A stretch of 64,000 nucleotides of DNA from assembly GCF_016920785.2 (NCBI RefSeq), contig NW_024609857.1, forward strand, positions 190,973,027 through 191,037,026, written 5' to 3'. The translations under genes were made by a program, and so were the position numbers. Shown here piece after piece: positions 33,616-45,080 of the stretch (position 1 is its first letter; every line of letters starts with the position of its first letter). This DNA is from Ixodes scapularis. Its lineage: Eukaryota; Arthropoda; Arachnida; Ixodida; Ixodidae. The notes under the pieces are model-generated. The model was not told where the DNA came from and ran no database searches. It saw nothing but the letters and a program-made list of their open reading frames with translations.

Positions 33616-35084
33616 CTATCGCGGACAAGATGAACTGAAACAGCGCTCCGGCCGGCGGACGGTACTACCTGCGCCGCCTGTCGCCTTGCTCCGCACACAT
33701 GGCGCACCCTGAATCCGAGATATTTTCTCACTTGCGCTCGCTGCGCCACTGCGCTCTTCCGGCTGTCTGCAAGCGAGAGGGTAGGCGCGACAACTGTGGG
33801 TGCGACAGCGGGCATGTATAGTAGGGCGGCGGGGGGAACAAAAGATTACACTTGTCGTTCCCCTTTTGGGATTGATTTACTTTACTGTATCGCGTAAAAT
33901 CCCGTAGAAAAAACGCTGACTGGTGAAGAAAAAATATTGAAGTGTCTTAAATTTCAACTGCGATTACCGTTTTTGAAAGTCATATCAAAATACGCTGCAG
34001 GTTGTTTTTGTTTGATTATAGGTGCAGGCACAAAAGGGGACATCGTAAAACACAGGCCAAAATCTGTATGCCGGATTTAGTCCGGCTCCACTGTATTTAT
34101 TCTTTTTTTCCCTTTCACTGATCACATATGTTCAAAAAACGGTAAGCATACAAGTTACTTAGAAGGTTTTGTAACCTTGATTAGTATGAAAAGGTATAAA
34201 AATATTATTTCTTCATTACTGGGCTCACGTGTTTGTTTCAAGCAGAACAAGTTGCTGATGAGACACCAGTTTTTTGTTTACGAATTCCTAGCCTTAATAA
34301 GGTGGGAAAAACAGTCATATATTTGTCAAAAGAAGGAGATTGAAACTTAATCGAAAAAAAATTTGTTTGAGGACATTGTCGGACACAAAAGATTAATAGT
34401 CGACGTGGAAGTTCAACTGCACTATACAATAAGATCGGGATGAAGGAGGCACCCCTCAAAAGTATGCGGGGTTAACGGCGTCAAACGGGGTGTCACAACC
34501 GTAGGATCAAGCTTTGTTCCAATCGGCAGAACTCCAGTTCAGGGGTCCCGAGGCGCAGTAAAACTTGCAAAATAATTTAATACCACGTCATTCTCCCTTG
34601 ACTCCCGACCACGGCGCTCATCCTGTCTGGTAAGAAATCATAAAGCGCGGCCACGAAGTCTGGCTCAGCCCCGAAGCCACTCCCATTCACCTTTCATTGC
34701 TTTCCACAATTTGTAGGCAGTGGCGCGGTGGAGGGGACGCCGTGACATAGCTACCTTGATGCGCCTCCAAATGTTTTCGATATTCAGATCGGCTCCTTTT
34801 ATGGGCCAAGGCAGCTTCGTCAGGCAGCGCTCCTCGAGGAGATACGAGTGTGACAGCGCATTTTCCACTTCGGCGCTTTCTTGAATTAAACTGAAATTCA
34901 TGGTAGCTGAAGACGTGAACATTGGGCTAGCAGACGGCCGGAAAAGCGCAGTGGCGCAGTGAGCGCAAGTGATAATTTATCTCGGCCTCAGCGTCCGCCG
35001 TGTTTTGGGAGCGATGCGACAGGCGGCGCAGGTAGTACCGTGCACAGGCCGGAGCGCTGTTTCAGCTCATATTGTCCACGATAG
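33616..35084 (-). mobile_element. Tc1-like DNA transposon with ~165-bp inverted termini
   Basis: 1469 bp flanked by TA on each side. Outer ends CTATCGCGGACAAGATGAAC and its inverted counterpart AGCTCATATTGTCCACGATAG; the similarity runs about 165 bases inward on both sides (GCGCAGTGAGCGCAAGTG / CACTTGCGCTCGCTGCGCCA-type). Size, TA target and transposase relic all fit the Tc1/mariner superfamily. Confidence 0.85.
34582..34880 (-). pseudogene. Tc1-like transposase, C-terminal remnant
   Basis: LPWPIKGADLNIENIWRRIK matches the WP..SPDLNPIENLW.xLK block that carries the last acidic residue of the catalytic triad. It continues RPLHRATAYKLWKAMKGEWE, then after a frameshift or stop LYDFLPDRMSAVVGSQGRMT and WY, the usual closing of Tc1 transposases. 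The N-terminal and first catalytic parts are not recognisable, so inactive. Confidence 0.82.
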
Positions 35085-35340
35085 TACAGTCACATTGATT
35101 TGTGGTACAGTGACGTCTCATTAATACGGACCCCATTAATATGGATACCCCCCTATATAGACCACATTTTCGGGTAGGAACCGGGTAAATACACTGCTTT
35201 CCGTCTCGTTATGGTCAGCTTGGGGAAAACAGAGGTGTCCATATTAAGATGATGTCGCTGTATCAATCTCAAAGTGTGGTCGTTTTGCACGCTGCGTCTT
35301 CGGCCACCAATCTGACTGGCCGCGTTCCCTTGTTCCGCAG

Positions 35341-35434
35341 CGGCACTAGTGTTGTCTGGGGCTCCTCCCCCTGAGGCCCCGCCTTGCCGCCCAGGCCGCC
35401 GCCCTCCGAGCCAAGGGAGCCGGGATGCCCAGAA
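35341..35434 (+). other. 5'UTR part of the PCTAIRE-kinase N-terminal exon, with overlapping upstream ATG
   Basis: A pyrimidine-rich stretch ending TTGTTCCGCAG at 35340 is a good acceptor, suggesting a spliced 5'UTR. An in-frame TGA at 35372-35374 precedes the ATG used. A second ATG at 35425 in another frame opens a 23-codon frame (MPRNEEAEAP...) that overlaps the main start and could dampen its translation. Confidence 0.5.
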
Positions 35435-35567
35435 ATGAAGAAGCTGAGGCGCCGTCTGTCTTCGTCCCTCAACCCGGCCCGCTTCCGAAGCGATGAGGGC
35501 CTCACCGAGCTCTCGGACCGGCTCTCCATCCGGGAGAACGGCAGCGCGGACTCTGCCAGCTTCAAGG
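35435..35567 (+). CDS. PCTAIRE-type cyclin-dependent kinase (CDK16/17/18-like), N-terminal coding exon
   Basis: Encodes MKKLRRRLSSSLNP, then LTELSDRLSIRENGS, and stops at TTCAAGG|GTGAGG, a phase-1 donor. Known family feature: CDK17 begins MKKFKRRLSLTLRG and continues with an acidic SLSELAEQM..EENSS segment, and CDK16/18 are similar. The CDK14 start (MKKLRRTLSESF) is also close, but the ELSDRLSIREN segment fits PCTAIRE better. This region is an N-terminal regulatory extension with Ser sites after basic residues, as for PKA targets. The kinase domain is not in the window; it must lie to the right beyond 64 kb. A GGCAGGG-type MITE begins about 40 bases after the donor. CDK17 is the nearest human name, but one exon cannot decide between paralogues. 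Confidence 0.72.
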
Positions 35568-35604
35568 GTGAGGCTGAAGGTCACCGGTGGCTCGCTTTGG
35601 GCCC

Positions 35605-35820
35605 AGCTATAGTTGCCAACAGAATAAGAAGGGCAGGGAGGGGCTTCAGTTGTCCCACCTCCAGCGCGAGCTTCCTACCGTTGACGATGCTTCGGCGCCT
35701 TTTGCCTTTAGTCAAAGTCTTTGCCTTTAGCCAAAGCATGGCTAAAGGCAACGAGCGCGTGCTGATGGCCGTGCGTTTGAAAGACACACCCTGCCGTTCT
35801 CATTTTGTCAGTTACTGTAG
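35605..35820. mobile_element. GGCAGGG MITE, copy 3 (next to kinase exon)
   Basis: Inverted ends CAACAGAATAAGAAGGGCAG / CTGCCGTTCTCATTTTGTC, with ACCTCCAGCGCGAGCTTCC inside. Contains a local duplication GCCTTTAGNCAAAG. Begins about 40 bases after the donor of the PCTAIRE exon. Confidence 0.75.
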
Positions 35821-37347
35821 AGCTGAATCCGCTTGATGTGCTTGTAGACATAACGAGGGAAACGGTGCACATGGACGGAGACGCAGAAAAGGGTTTGTGT
35901 TTCTTCTACGAGCTGCGTCAAATGCACCAACGCGCAAAGTGCGTGAACCATGTTCCTTTGGGAATCGTATGGGGGTGCAGCACTTGCTCGTGGCACGTGT
36001 CTCGTGCATTTGGACAACACTGTTTGTTGGTGCTCTTGAGAAGCGCAAAGCATGCACCTTATTGACGGGCTTTATCTAGAGCCTTGGGATGGGCCATGCT
36101 TCGGAATGTCGTCACTTTAACCGTTTTGTCGCGTGGAGCTGGCGTCACCAGCTTCTGCCGTCGTGCCAAGCGGAAAGTGCACGAAGCGCTCCCTGTCGTG
36201 CTTCCCGCTAAGGGTTCCACAGTAGAGAAAAACAATATTGCCAGTCTCCAAACACCATATTTGACCATATTTGGGGGGACGCTACCTAGAAAAAATAAAT
36301 TTTTGCAAAAAAAGCCGATTTCGAAAAATGCCACATTTACATCCACCAACATCTAGATAGTGTTCCCAGAAAGTTTCATTTGTTTACACTGCACTGTTAT
36401 TTTTTTATAAATTATTTTCAGTCCAGCAATGCTAAAGAAAAGGTAGAGGTTTGAGCACATTGAATGCGTTTTTATTCGTTCCATTTTTTGGCATAAATTT
36501 CACTTTAATAAACCTATTGTTTTAATATAAAACTATCGAGAGACTTAATAGTTGCGGCTTATATGCCGAAATTTTAAAGAGCCGTGCTATGAACTTAGAT
36601 TTCGCATTTTCATGTTCCTTTATTATAAAAAATTGTATGCAAAATACAATTTTGTAAAAATTGTATTTTACAAATACAAAATACAATAAATGTAAAAAAA
36701 GATACATAATTTTTTTATTCGGACAATTTATATTTTCTGAAATTTCTTATTGTAGTAACCGGCTACAGGTATTCCAGTATGCATTCCACCAGAAAGATAT
36801 GTGGTTATCAACACCATTTCTTAACGATATATTCATAACCGCAGATTCCATGCAAAGCTATGCTTTACTTCATTCTGGGGGTATAGTACTTCATAAAATT
36901 GGTTCACAGGGCTGAAGCTTTGCATGCCTTCCTTCTACATGGCTACAAACACCACCTGCAAATATCATGCCGATTGAGCGGGCGGTTCGAAAGTTGACAT
37001 TCCCAGGTAGCCTCGAAAAGCGTAATTTGAGAAACATGAGTGTTGCCAGTGGCATCCATGTGGCTCTAGCTCAGCTCCAATCAGTAGTAAAATAGCCACA
37101 CTCGAGAGTTGATGGTGCAAAATGAAATGCCACTACAGCCAGTCATTCGTCCATTTGCATCACGTGGCATTCGGGCCAGTGTTAGTGCATTCAACTTGGG
37201 TTCACTAAATCACGGTACATGTAACACAAGACATAGAGCATCTGTCAACAATGGAGGAGGCTAAGAAGCCAGCAAACAACACAAAACAACAAAAAAGCCA
37301 ATTTTATGGAGCTTCTGCTCCTGCACATTACTAATCTGGCCAGCAGC

Positions 37348-37919
37348 TAAAGGACACTGACAGGGTACTTATGCTCGCCAAGGTTTTTATTTGTACATTA
37401 CATGTAAGAGCCCAACTACCCAGGAAACGATTCGTGGCTCGAAATTAATTTTCTTTCCACCCAAAAACCGCCGATCGAGAACTGGCCAGTTTGAGTCGCG
37501 CTCAATCTCTTCTCCATGGTCACGAGCCATTTTCTATGGTTTAGACACAACCACAAAATGTAATCAAAGTCATTGGTTATCGAAGGCACACAAACAATAT
37601 TAAGAATAGAAAAAAAAAATAATATCCATTTTTTGTGGCTTCTATAAGGCTGCAAATACGTTGATTAAAGAGAAAAAAGCTGCACAGCCACGTGACTTCC
37701 ACCACCTCTCTCCTCCTCTGTATTCCTTCTTCCTCCCCAGTCCGGTTTCAAATTTGGTTTCGAGCAGTTTCGTTTTTTGACTTTATTAAAGATATATGTG
37801 ACGCTGTAGCAAAATATTGACTGGGTAGTCTTCTGACTCCATAATAAATCGCCTGGCAAAAAATAAAAAAATACATTTGGGGGGGGGGGGGGGGGGGGGG
37901 GGTGTCAGTGTCCCTTTAA
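37348..37919. mobile_element. AAAGGACACTGACA TTAA-type MITE, copy A
   Basis: Left end TAAAGGACACTGACA and right end TGTCAGTGTCCCTTTAA are inverted repeats. 572 bp, including a run of about 24 G at 37879-37902. No coding content. Confidence 0.82.
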
Positions 37920-38704
37920 CAAATCTACTGTGCAATGGTAAAAAGAAAAAGAACAAAAAAGAATGTTGTCAGGGCTGTAGTAGTTGTTGAAGTGAGGAAA
38001 TCGGTCTCGTTGCGCTGGAAGTCTGTGAGTTCAAGTTAAGAAAATAAGGGCGGGGCTAAAACAATCATTGTTTACGGTCTCATTGGCGGTGACAGCCGCA
38101 CGAAACAACGGCTCAAGAAAGCAGTGAAGAGGTAGAGAAAGTGGCAGATGTTTTGGTATTTGGTTTTTCGGTACAAAGTTTGGATTGCGTTTATCTTTGA
38201 CGCAATGTTTCAAAGGTACCAAGAATGACGTTTTCGATGTGGCAACTGTCTGGGGCGACATTGTGCAAGTACCGTAACGCAGGAAAATGCCATGCACGTC
38301 CAACGACATACAAAAAGCACATGCCGAAAAGCATGTGATTGAGCGTGTCATACAGAATAAATCTTAACTGTTTTGATCGGTAAATGATTTTTCTTTCGAA
38401 ACTAGACAGATTCGCCAGTACCGCGAACGGAAGTTCTGAGGTAGAGGTCCCAACATCCGCCGCCATTGCTTAGCTCGCTTCGTTCAGCCATCCAGCCCGC
38501 AACTCCCGCGGTGCGACGCCATGTTGAGAATTACACAGAGATTGCACAGAGTCTTCCGGTTCTCTGTGAAACTTCTTTTTTCAACCAACATATCTGCAGC
38601 TTTTTAGAAGCCACAAAAAATCGGGATCATAATTTTTTAAACTTTTAATATTGAGTGTGTGCCTTTGATGACCCACGACTTTGATTACGTGTGTGTGTCT
38701 ATAC

Positions 38705-39065
38705 CAGGCGCGGCCAAGCTGCGGCTCGCGAGCCGCATGGGGCTTTTTGCGTATTAAAGTGCGACTCGCGGCTTCCCCCCCCCCCCCCCCACTTTCCTGC
38801 CTCCCTCCCGGTCACACAAGCACTTCCCCCAAAAGAGAAATGGAACACGTTTTAAATCGAAAGACAAATTGCAGTTTGGTAGTCTTGTGCTACTACTACC
38901 TTACGTACAGTTGAACTGCTTTTGACCCGGATAGATTGAAAGCAGTTTGAGTTTCGTTTATTGCTCTAAACAAAAGTTTGCCCTTCCCCCCCCATCTCCC
39001 AAGGCTCTTGAAAATGGAATGGTTTTGTTTCCGGCTCTTACACCAGGTCATCCTGGCCACCCCTG
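38705..39065. mobile_element. hAT-type non-autonomous element with perfect 8-bp target duplication
   Basis: Ends CAGGCGCGGCCAAGCTGCGG and CATCCTGGCCACCCCTG, flanked on both sides by GTCTATAC (38697-38704 and 39066-39073). Contains CTCGCGAGCCGCATGGGGCT, a sequence typical of a widespread hAT end family. A C-rich run is at 38776-38790. Confidence 0.88.
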
Positions 39066-39079
39066 GTCTATACCATAAG

Positions 39080-39531
39080 CAGTGGTTCTCAACCATTGGC
39101 GTTTCGCGGACCTCTTGTGAATCGGTGGAGATGATAGAGGACCCCGTTCGTTGTGAGAGGAAGGGAAAGGACATAACTAAGGGCTATAGTTAGTTGCAGG
39201 TCAAGAAAAGTTTTCGAGAAAAAGGTGGGCAGGGGAGGGGGAGCAGACGAAATGCTGGAGAGGAGGAAACCTCCTCTCTTCAACAGTTTGTCTGCTTCCT
39301 CTTCCCCGGCCAGAAATCTTTTCTTAACCTGTCACTGGCTATAGTGTGAAGCAGACTTTTTTCATTGACAGACACACAAGAAAATTCACCCGAAAATAAA
39401 ATATTTCTTCTAAATCTGAAAAAAAATACAACTTTTATTGCTGGGCTTGACTGATGAAATAGGGCTTCACGGACCCCTAGGATGCCTTCGTGAACCCCAA
39501 AGGGTCCGCAGACCCCATTTGAGAACCACAG
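39080..39531. mobile_element. hAT-type non-autonomous element (CAGTGGTTCTCAA family)
   Basis: Ends CAGTGGTTCTCAACCATTGG and CCCATTTGAGAACCACAG; the right part has GGGTCCGCAGACCCC. These are the well-known hAT termini found across animals. Flanks CCATAAG and CCATAGAG suggest an 8-bp duplication with one base lost. A foldback GAGAGGAGGAAACCTCCTCT lies at 39256-39280. Confidence 0.82.
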
Positions 39532-39892
39532 CCATAGAGAATGTTACGTGACCACAAAGAAGAGAGTGAGCACAACTCAAACCGGCCCATTCTTGATCGG
39601 CGGTTTTCGGGCAGTAAGAAAACAAATTTCAAGCCACAAATTATGTTCTGGGTTTTTGGGCTCTCATATGTCATGTACAAATAAAAACCTTGGCGAGCAT
39701 AAATACCCTGTCGGTGTCCCTTTAAAGGGTCATAGCAGGCTGCTAAAGGGGGCCATGGATATAGCTGGAAAAGATGTTGGCAGAAGTCAAGGTTCAGGAT
39801 GAAAAGCTTCTGACACCAGAGCGACCCTGAGAAGCATGATTAAGTGTGTGATTTGGTGATTGCCAAGAATAGATAGATGGGCTAGTTGGTAC

Positions 39893-40006
39893 ATCACTGA
39901 ATGGAAAGCGCCGAATAAACAAGGACGAAGAAGGGGACAGAGACAAACCGCTTCGTCTCTGTCCCCTTCTTCGTCCTTGTTTATTCGGCGCTTTCCATTC
40001 AGTGAT
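39893..40006. repeat. Perfect 52-bp foldback with 10-base loop
   Basis: Arms 39893-39944 and 39955-40006 are reverse complements, starting ATCACTGAATGGAAAGCGCC. Preceded by GGGCTAGTTGGTAC, the reverse complement of the shared CCAACTCGCC-type flank seen after the other foldbacks. Confidence 0.93.
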
Positions 40007-40009
40007 CGG

Positions 40010-41709
40010 CAAGCTATTACTTCAGATCCAGTTTGCAAAGCATTACAGCAGAATGACACTGGGGTAGTTTATGCTGAGATCTACAGCTCTCGGTTGTTTA
40101 TTGTAGAAGGCAGGCTACGATTCGTATTTGCATCGATGTACTATAATCATGTAAATATGTAACCCTGGTAGGATGAATGGGGATTCCAATTGGTGAGGTA
40201 TGGCAACTTGGCATAGAGAGGCTGACAAACATATCACTAGATGGAAAAACTCATTGAAAATCACAGGTGTTTAAAAGGAAATGCTCCAACTGCTGTGTGT
40301 CCTAGGTAACTGAAAATTACATGTCACACATGGTGTTTTTTTTGCTGCGAGAGAACTGAAATGCAGGCGATCAGTAAAGAGTTTGTTGTCATAGAAGCTC
40401 CTGTTTATTGAAATGCGGCCATGCTCTATTCAGGCTGGTTCCTTCTCGGATCTCAATTTCATACACCCAAGCGGCAGCCAGAGAACCCTCCGCCGTCAAA
40501 CCAAACTCGAATTTCCTAGGTCTCTTGTGGACCAGAAGTGTATCAGCTTGCATATCAAGGAATATACACAAACTGAACGCTTCCAACTTCCTTATCTGCA
40601 ACAATCTCCAAAAATATTACCTTCTTTTATTTTTTTTTTTTTTTTGTCTAGAAAATTACTTTTCTATATTCCCATCTCTGCCACAGTTCAACTCCGTGGA
40701 AAGTGTTTGCTATGCAGAAACTGCAAACACATGCTCTAAATTGCCTGACCTCTTTTGATTGAGAAACCACGTTTTTGTTGGAAAACAAACAGAAAAAAAG
40801 CTTATTTTTTAGTTTTTTTTTTTATTGGAGATTGATAAAAGTCGGCACATTTTGAATGCAGTGACCAATAATATGCATAATAGCATACCAATGAATGAGA
40901 AATGTTTTCATGGCGCTACTTGTAACTGCGAATTTAAGTGGGCTCGCCCAGTGAAGTGGTGAAAAGAAAACAAATCTTCATGTTGTGTTATAGCGGGGTC
41001 GGTTTATTCTAGCTAGATTTAGAGGGTCACAATTGCCACACCCATCTGCCAAACTCTCTCAGTATACACCTCTTCTACGTGGGCGCCGCCATCTTCAATT
41101 CTGGAACTTCCGGTATGCGTGAAAACATCGCTTTCTTCTCGCCTCGACAGTAGAACGTGTCAACATTTTAATTTCAACCGTCAGTCGTTCTTGTTATGAC
41201 CCTTCTATACTTTTTTACTTGTTCGGGATTGTAATCTCTTTTTTTTTTTTGTTCGGAACGCATACCACATTGGGGGACAACGTGGTTGGGTGCGAGGCTA
41301 AACGAAAAAGGTGTATATACGGCTCTGCTTTTAGCACGCAGCAGGTTGTGCCACTCAACCCATCTTCTTCCTCTTAGTCACTCCTCTAGAACCACCATTT
41401 GGTCATGTTATCTCACAGTTTTTTTTATTTTATCCATACGCTTTTATGCTATAATATTTTTATAATCTTTTCCTCTTCCATCATTGCTAGTGAATGGGAG
41501 GAAGGGTTTTCGCTTCTGTTTTCTCCTTGGGTAGTGGAGAATTAAACGTTGGACATTTTAAAATCGCGTTGTCTCTTGTTTCAGCACTTTAATGTATGTC
41601 ACAATGTGTCAGTTTCCTCGAATTTAGCCGAATTGAGGATGAAGTGATTCATTGGTATTGATTGGCATCACATATCATTGGAAGCATTGAATTTATGGAA
41701 AATAAAAAG
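40010..41709. other. Probable intron of the kinase gene, 40.0-41.7 kb
   Basis: A/T homopolymer runs and overlapping short frames; no gene, repeat end or RNA gene supported. Confidence 0.4.
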
Positions 41710-41717
41710 GTCTTTAA

Positions 41718-44700
41718 TAGGGATGTCCCGAACCACCCTAGGTTCGAATTCGAAAGGTTTCGATATTTTCTGTCCGAAATGAGGTTCAATTTCAAAAGAT
41801 TTCGATATTTTTGACCGTAGCGAAATTCGAGTTAAAAAAGTTCACAACTTTCGCACACCGTGGAGTTTCGAATTGGAAAGGTTCGAAGCTTTTACGGTTT
41901 CTAAAAGTTTGGGTTCGATTATTTCGAATATATTTTACTTCAGGTTCGAGAAATTCGAAGATTTCAAACTTTGCTAACTTGAAATTCGAGAGATTCACAA
42001 ATTTTGAATTTCTTGGGATCTGAAGTTCGAAAAATTCGAAGATCTCGAATTTCTTTGAATTTGAAGTTAAAAAAGTTAGAAGATTTCGAATTTGTTTCCA
42101 CATAAAGTTCGAAAACTTCGAAGGTTTCGATCCTCTTTTAGGGCTAAATTCGAAGAAAACCTTGGAAGATTTTGAATTTCTTTCCGGTTTAAGTGCGCAA
42201 AGTTCGAAGTCCGGTTTTCACATTCCTCCACAGTTTCAGTTTCAAATAATGTTTTCACGCCTCACTGGTTTTCACGAAATCAGGTTAAAGGGGGGGGGGG
42301 TCAGCGATTTTAAGATTAGAAGAATTTGGATCTTGTCATTTTTACGTTGTTTATCGTGACCCGGAGGATAGAGAAAACATCTTCTTCATTAAAAAATGTT
42401 GCGATTCCGCTGCATAATCGCAAAGCAAAAGTAGAGCTTTTTCCCCTACCTGCAGCCGCTAGTGGATGCTGAAGCGAACTAAAGCGAGAAGCTTACGTGA
42501 CCTCGTTCGACTCTAAGCTGCAGCATAACGCCCGCTAATGTGGGCAGAGATAGGGAGAGGAAGCGTCCTTCGAGAGAGCACGCGGGAACCTGCACGGCAC
42601 CTGGAATTACGTCACTAGGAGTGCGACCATGTGTGACCCTGAAGACTGGGAGTGAGTTGAGGGGTGCCAGAAATGCCCATATTTATCTTCTTTTTTTTTA
42701 CACAACAACTAGGACATGCAGGCAAAATCGGTTTTCTGTTCTTTACTTCAGAAGTGTCAAAAAGCAACTGCCACAAATGTTTTACCGAAGTCCGGAAATC
42801 GTTGCACTCCCCCCACCCCCCATCCCCTCTCTTTAAGAAAAGATTGGGTGTGATATTTAGACTGCGCGAAGTTGGTCATGCAATTAAATGAGACGATGAG
42901 TGTCCCGGGTGTGCAGTGCAGGGTGACGTGTGACCATAGATCAGTAATTGTGACTGCCAGCCCGGGGGAGTCTTTAATGTGCATCACGCAGTAGTGATCA
43001 CACGAATGCACTCTTTTACGATACTCATCCAGTTCGAAACGGCCAGGTTCAGGCAGGTGGTTGAGGCTCAGAAAAACCTTAAAGCGAACTGGCAAACTGC
43101 CTCCCTACCCCTTTGCACGCTGGTAGTAACCCGATCGAACGCCACCCGAGTGACGCAGGTATTGTAAGTTTAGTTTGTAATTGCCTTGGAGGTTGATTTT
43201 CTGGGACGGAAGAAACACCAAGCAAAAAGCGTAGAAGCCGACACAACTTGAGGTTGAGGAGCGTTCTACCATACCAGTGGTGTTGAAAGAGGAGGAACGG
43301 GGTAAGGGGGGGGGGCTACAGTTCCCCCCCCCCCCCCCCCCCCCCTTTTCCCCAGATGTTTTGGACTGGAAAGAGGGCGTGGCCGAGCTTATTTTAATCT
43401 GAAATTATTTATGCAGTTGTATAGCTGCTGTCGTTCTTCACTGCATAGAAGATCACATAGATGGTCATTGTTGGAAACTCGTCAGAAGGCACTACTCATC
43501 ACATGCTTAGTGGTTCGGAAGTTCAAAGCTATGTCTTTTCAAACTAAATAAGTGTGCCATTGGTAGAAAAAAAAAATTAAACATAACAATAAACGCAAAA
43601 ATAAAAAAACTGGAGAGAAAAAAAAACAAAAAAACTTAAGAATTTGTTGAAAGTGTTGTAATCTTGCATATTCAGAGGCTCAGAACTTCGAAACAAGTTT
43701 CTCTTACCAAAATGTGTACAGGCTAAAAGAAACACGTCCCAGAAACGTAAAGCGAGAAAATAAAAAATGAAAAAAAACTTTAAAATGGCTTTTTTTAATG
43801 ACGTGCTGAACTTAACAATATTAGAAATCTTCCCCCATGAGTTAATTTATTCCTCAACGTGAAAAAACAATACATTATATTGTATCCTGTAGATGACAAT
43901 GATATGTGTACTGTCTGTGGTGTTAACTTATATCCGATACCTCAAATAATTTAGACCCAAAAATTACCAAGTTTAGGGCATAATTGCCCGTAGATGAAAG
44001 TTTGGACATTTCTTCGAAACTCGTCTTGAATAACAATAATCATATCTTAAGACGACACTGACCTAGGCTATACATAGATCATTCTTAAAAAGTTTAACAT
44101 CTCTACCATAAATAACTTCGGCTATAGCGTGCTTCAAATATGGCACAAACAACAATTGTCAAAAACCTGTCGTCCTTCCTCGCTCCTTCGGGAATTTATT
44201 TCTTTAAAAATAAGCATACCAAAACATTGAAATAAACACCATTGTCTTTCAGAAAAAATGTAACACCACATGTAAAAATTAAAAAAAAAAAAAATTATGA
44301 ATTACTGTTATTTTTTTAAATTTACTTTACTTTAATTACTAAAATTACTGTGTGAATTAAAATGAAACCACCCGCCGGTCTCGAAGTTCGTCGAACTTTT
44401 GACTTTTCAGAATTCAAAAGTTAGAAAATTATCTAATTTCTTAACATAGAAAGTTTGAAAAGCTTCAAACCTTTTAGTGCAAGAAATTCGAAAGTTCAAA
44501 AATATTTAAAATTTTTAGTCTATCAAGGTCGGAAGCTCGACAAGCATTGAATTTTGCAGCGTAATAAGTTTGAAAAGGATTGAACTATTTATCGTAATAA
44601 GTTCAAAGGTTCGAAAAACATTGCATTTCTGAACGTGTGAAGTTCGAAATTTCGAAAAGTGTTGAAGTTCTTAGTTTAAGAAGTTCGAAAATTCGACTTC

Positions 44701-44811
44701 CGTCGAATTTTTCGATATAGAAAGTTCGAAAATTCTAAATCTTTTGAACCTTTCGAATTGCTTGATTCGATCATCGAACCTTGGGTTCGAAGAAGGTTTG
44801 CGGCATCTCTA
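41718..44811. mobile_element. 3.1-kb hAT-type foldback element with TTCGAA-rich tandem arms
   Basis: Flanked by a perfect 8-bp duplication GTCTTTAA (41710-41717 and 44812-44819). Ends TAGGGATGTCCCGAACCACC and AGGTTTGCGGCATCTCTA are inverted. Each arm (about 41740-42230 and 44390-44800) is a degenerate array of short units of the type GTTCGAAAATTCGAAGATTT, in opposite orientations. The 2-kb centre is AT-rich with a C run at 43325-43348 and no recognisable ORF. Confidence 0.88.
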
Positions 44812-44959
44812 GTCTTTAATTAATTGACTGAGGGCATGGTGGAAGATACTCTAGGTGAGGACACACACATGGCAAACGCTGCTACGCGATCAACCAGATG
44901 AAGTCCTATTGGCACACGCCCGAGTAGGCTATGCTGACAATGTTTCTGCCAGTTAAACA

Positions 44960-45080
44960 ATGCAACAGAGAAAAAAAAGAAAAATAAACTTTCAGCGTTT
45001 CCACTCTGGTGAGGAAGGAAGAGCAGCGAAGCTGTACTATGGTGGGAATGAAGTAATGGCTGGCCGCAAGTCGCCAAGCC
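44960..45080. repeat. Distant relative of the Helitron-linked end sequence
   Basis: AACTTTCAGCGTTTCCACTC and GTGAGGAAGGAAGAGCAGCG, then AAGCTGTACTA, resemble 258-310 and 6448-6510. A short tandem duplication TAATGGCTGGCCGCAA follows at 45055-45103. Confidence 0.55.

Larger units (their letters stand above)
38560..39726. mobile_element. AAAGGACACTGACA MITE, copy B, carrying two hAT insertions
   Basis: Reverse orientation relative to copy A: TAGAAGCCACAAAAAATCGG and ACTTTGATTAC on the left and AACCGGCCCATTCTTGATCG, TTGGCGAGCATAAATACCCT and GTCGGTGTCCCTTTAA on the right all match copy A reverse-complemented. The far left terminus is lost near 38560. The copy is interrupted by 38705-39065 and 39080-39531. 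Confidence 0.8.

Noticed and set aside
41740..44800. GTTCGAA/GGTTCGAAT motifs resembling tRNA B boxes
   Set aside because: They belong to TTCGAA unit arrays in the hAT-type arms; no A box or cloverleaf partner at the right spacing.
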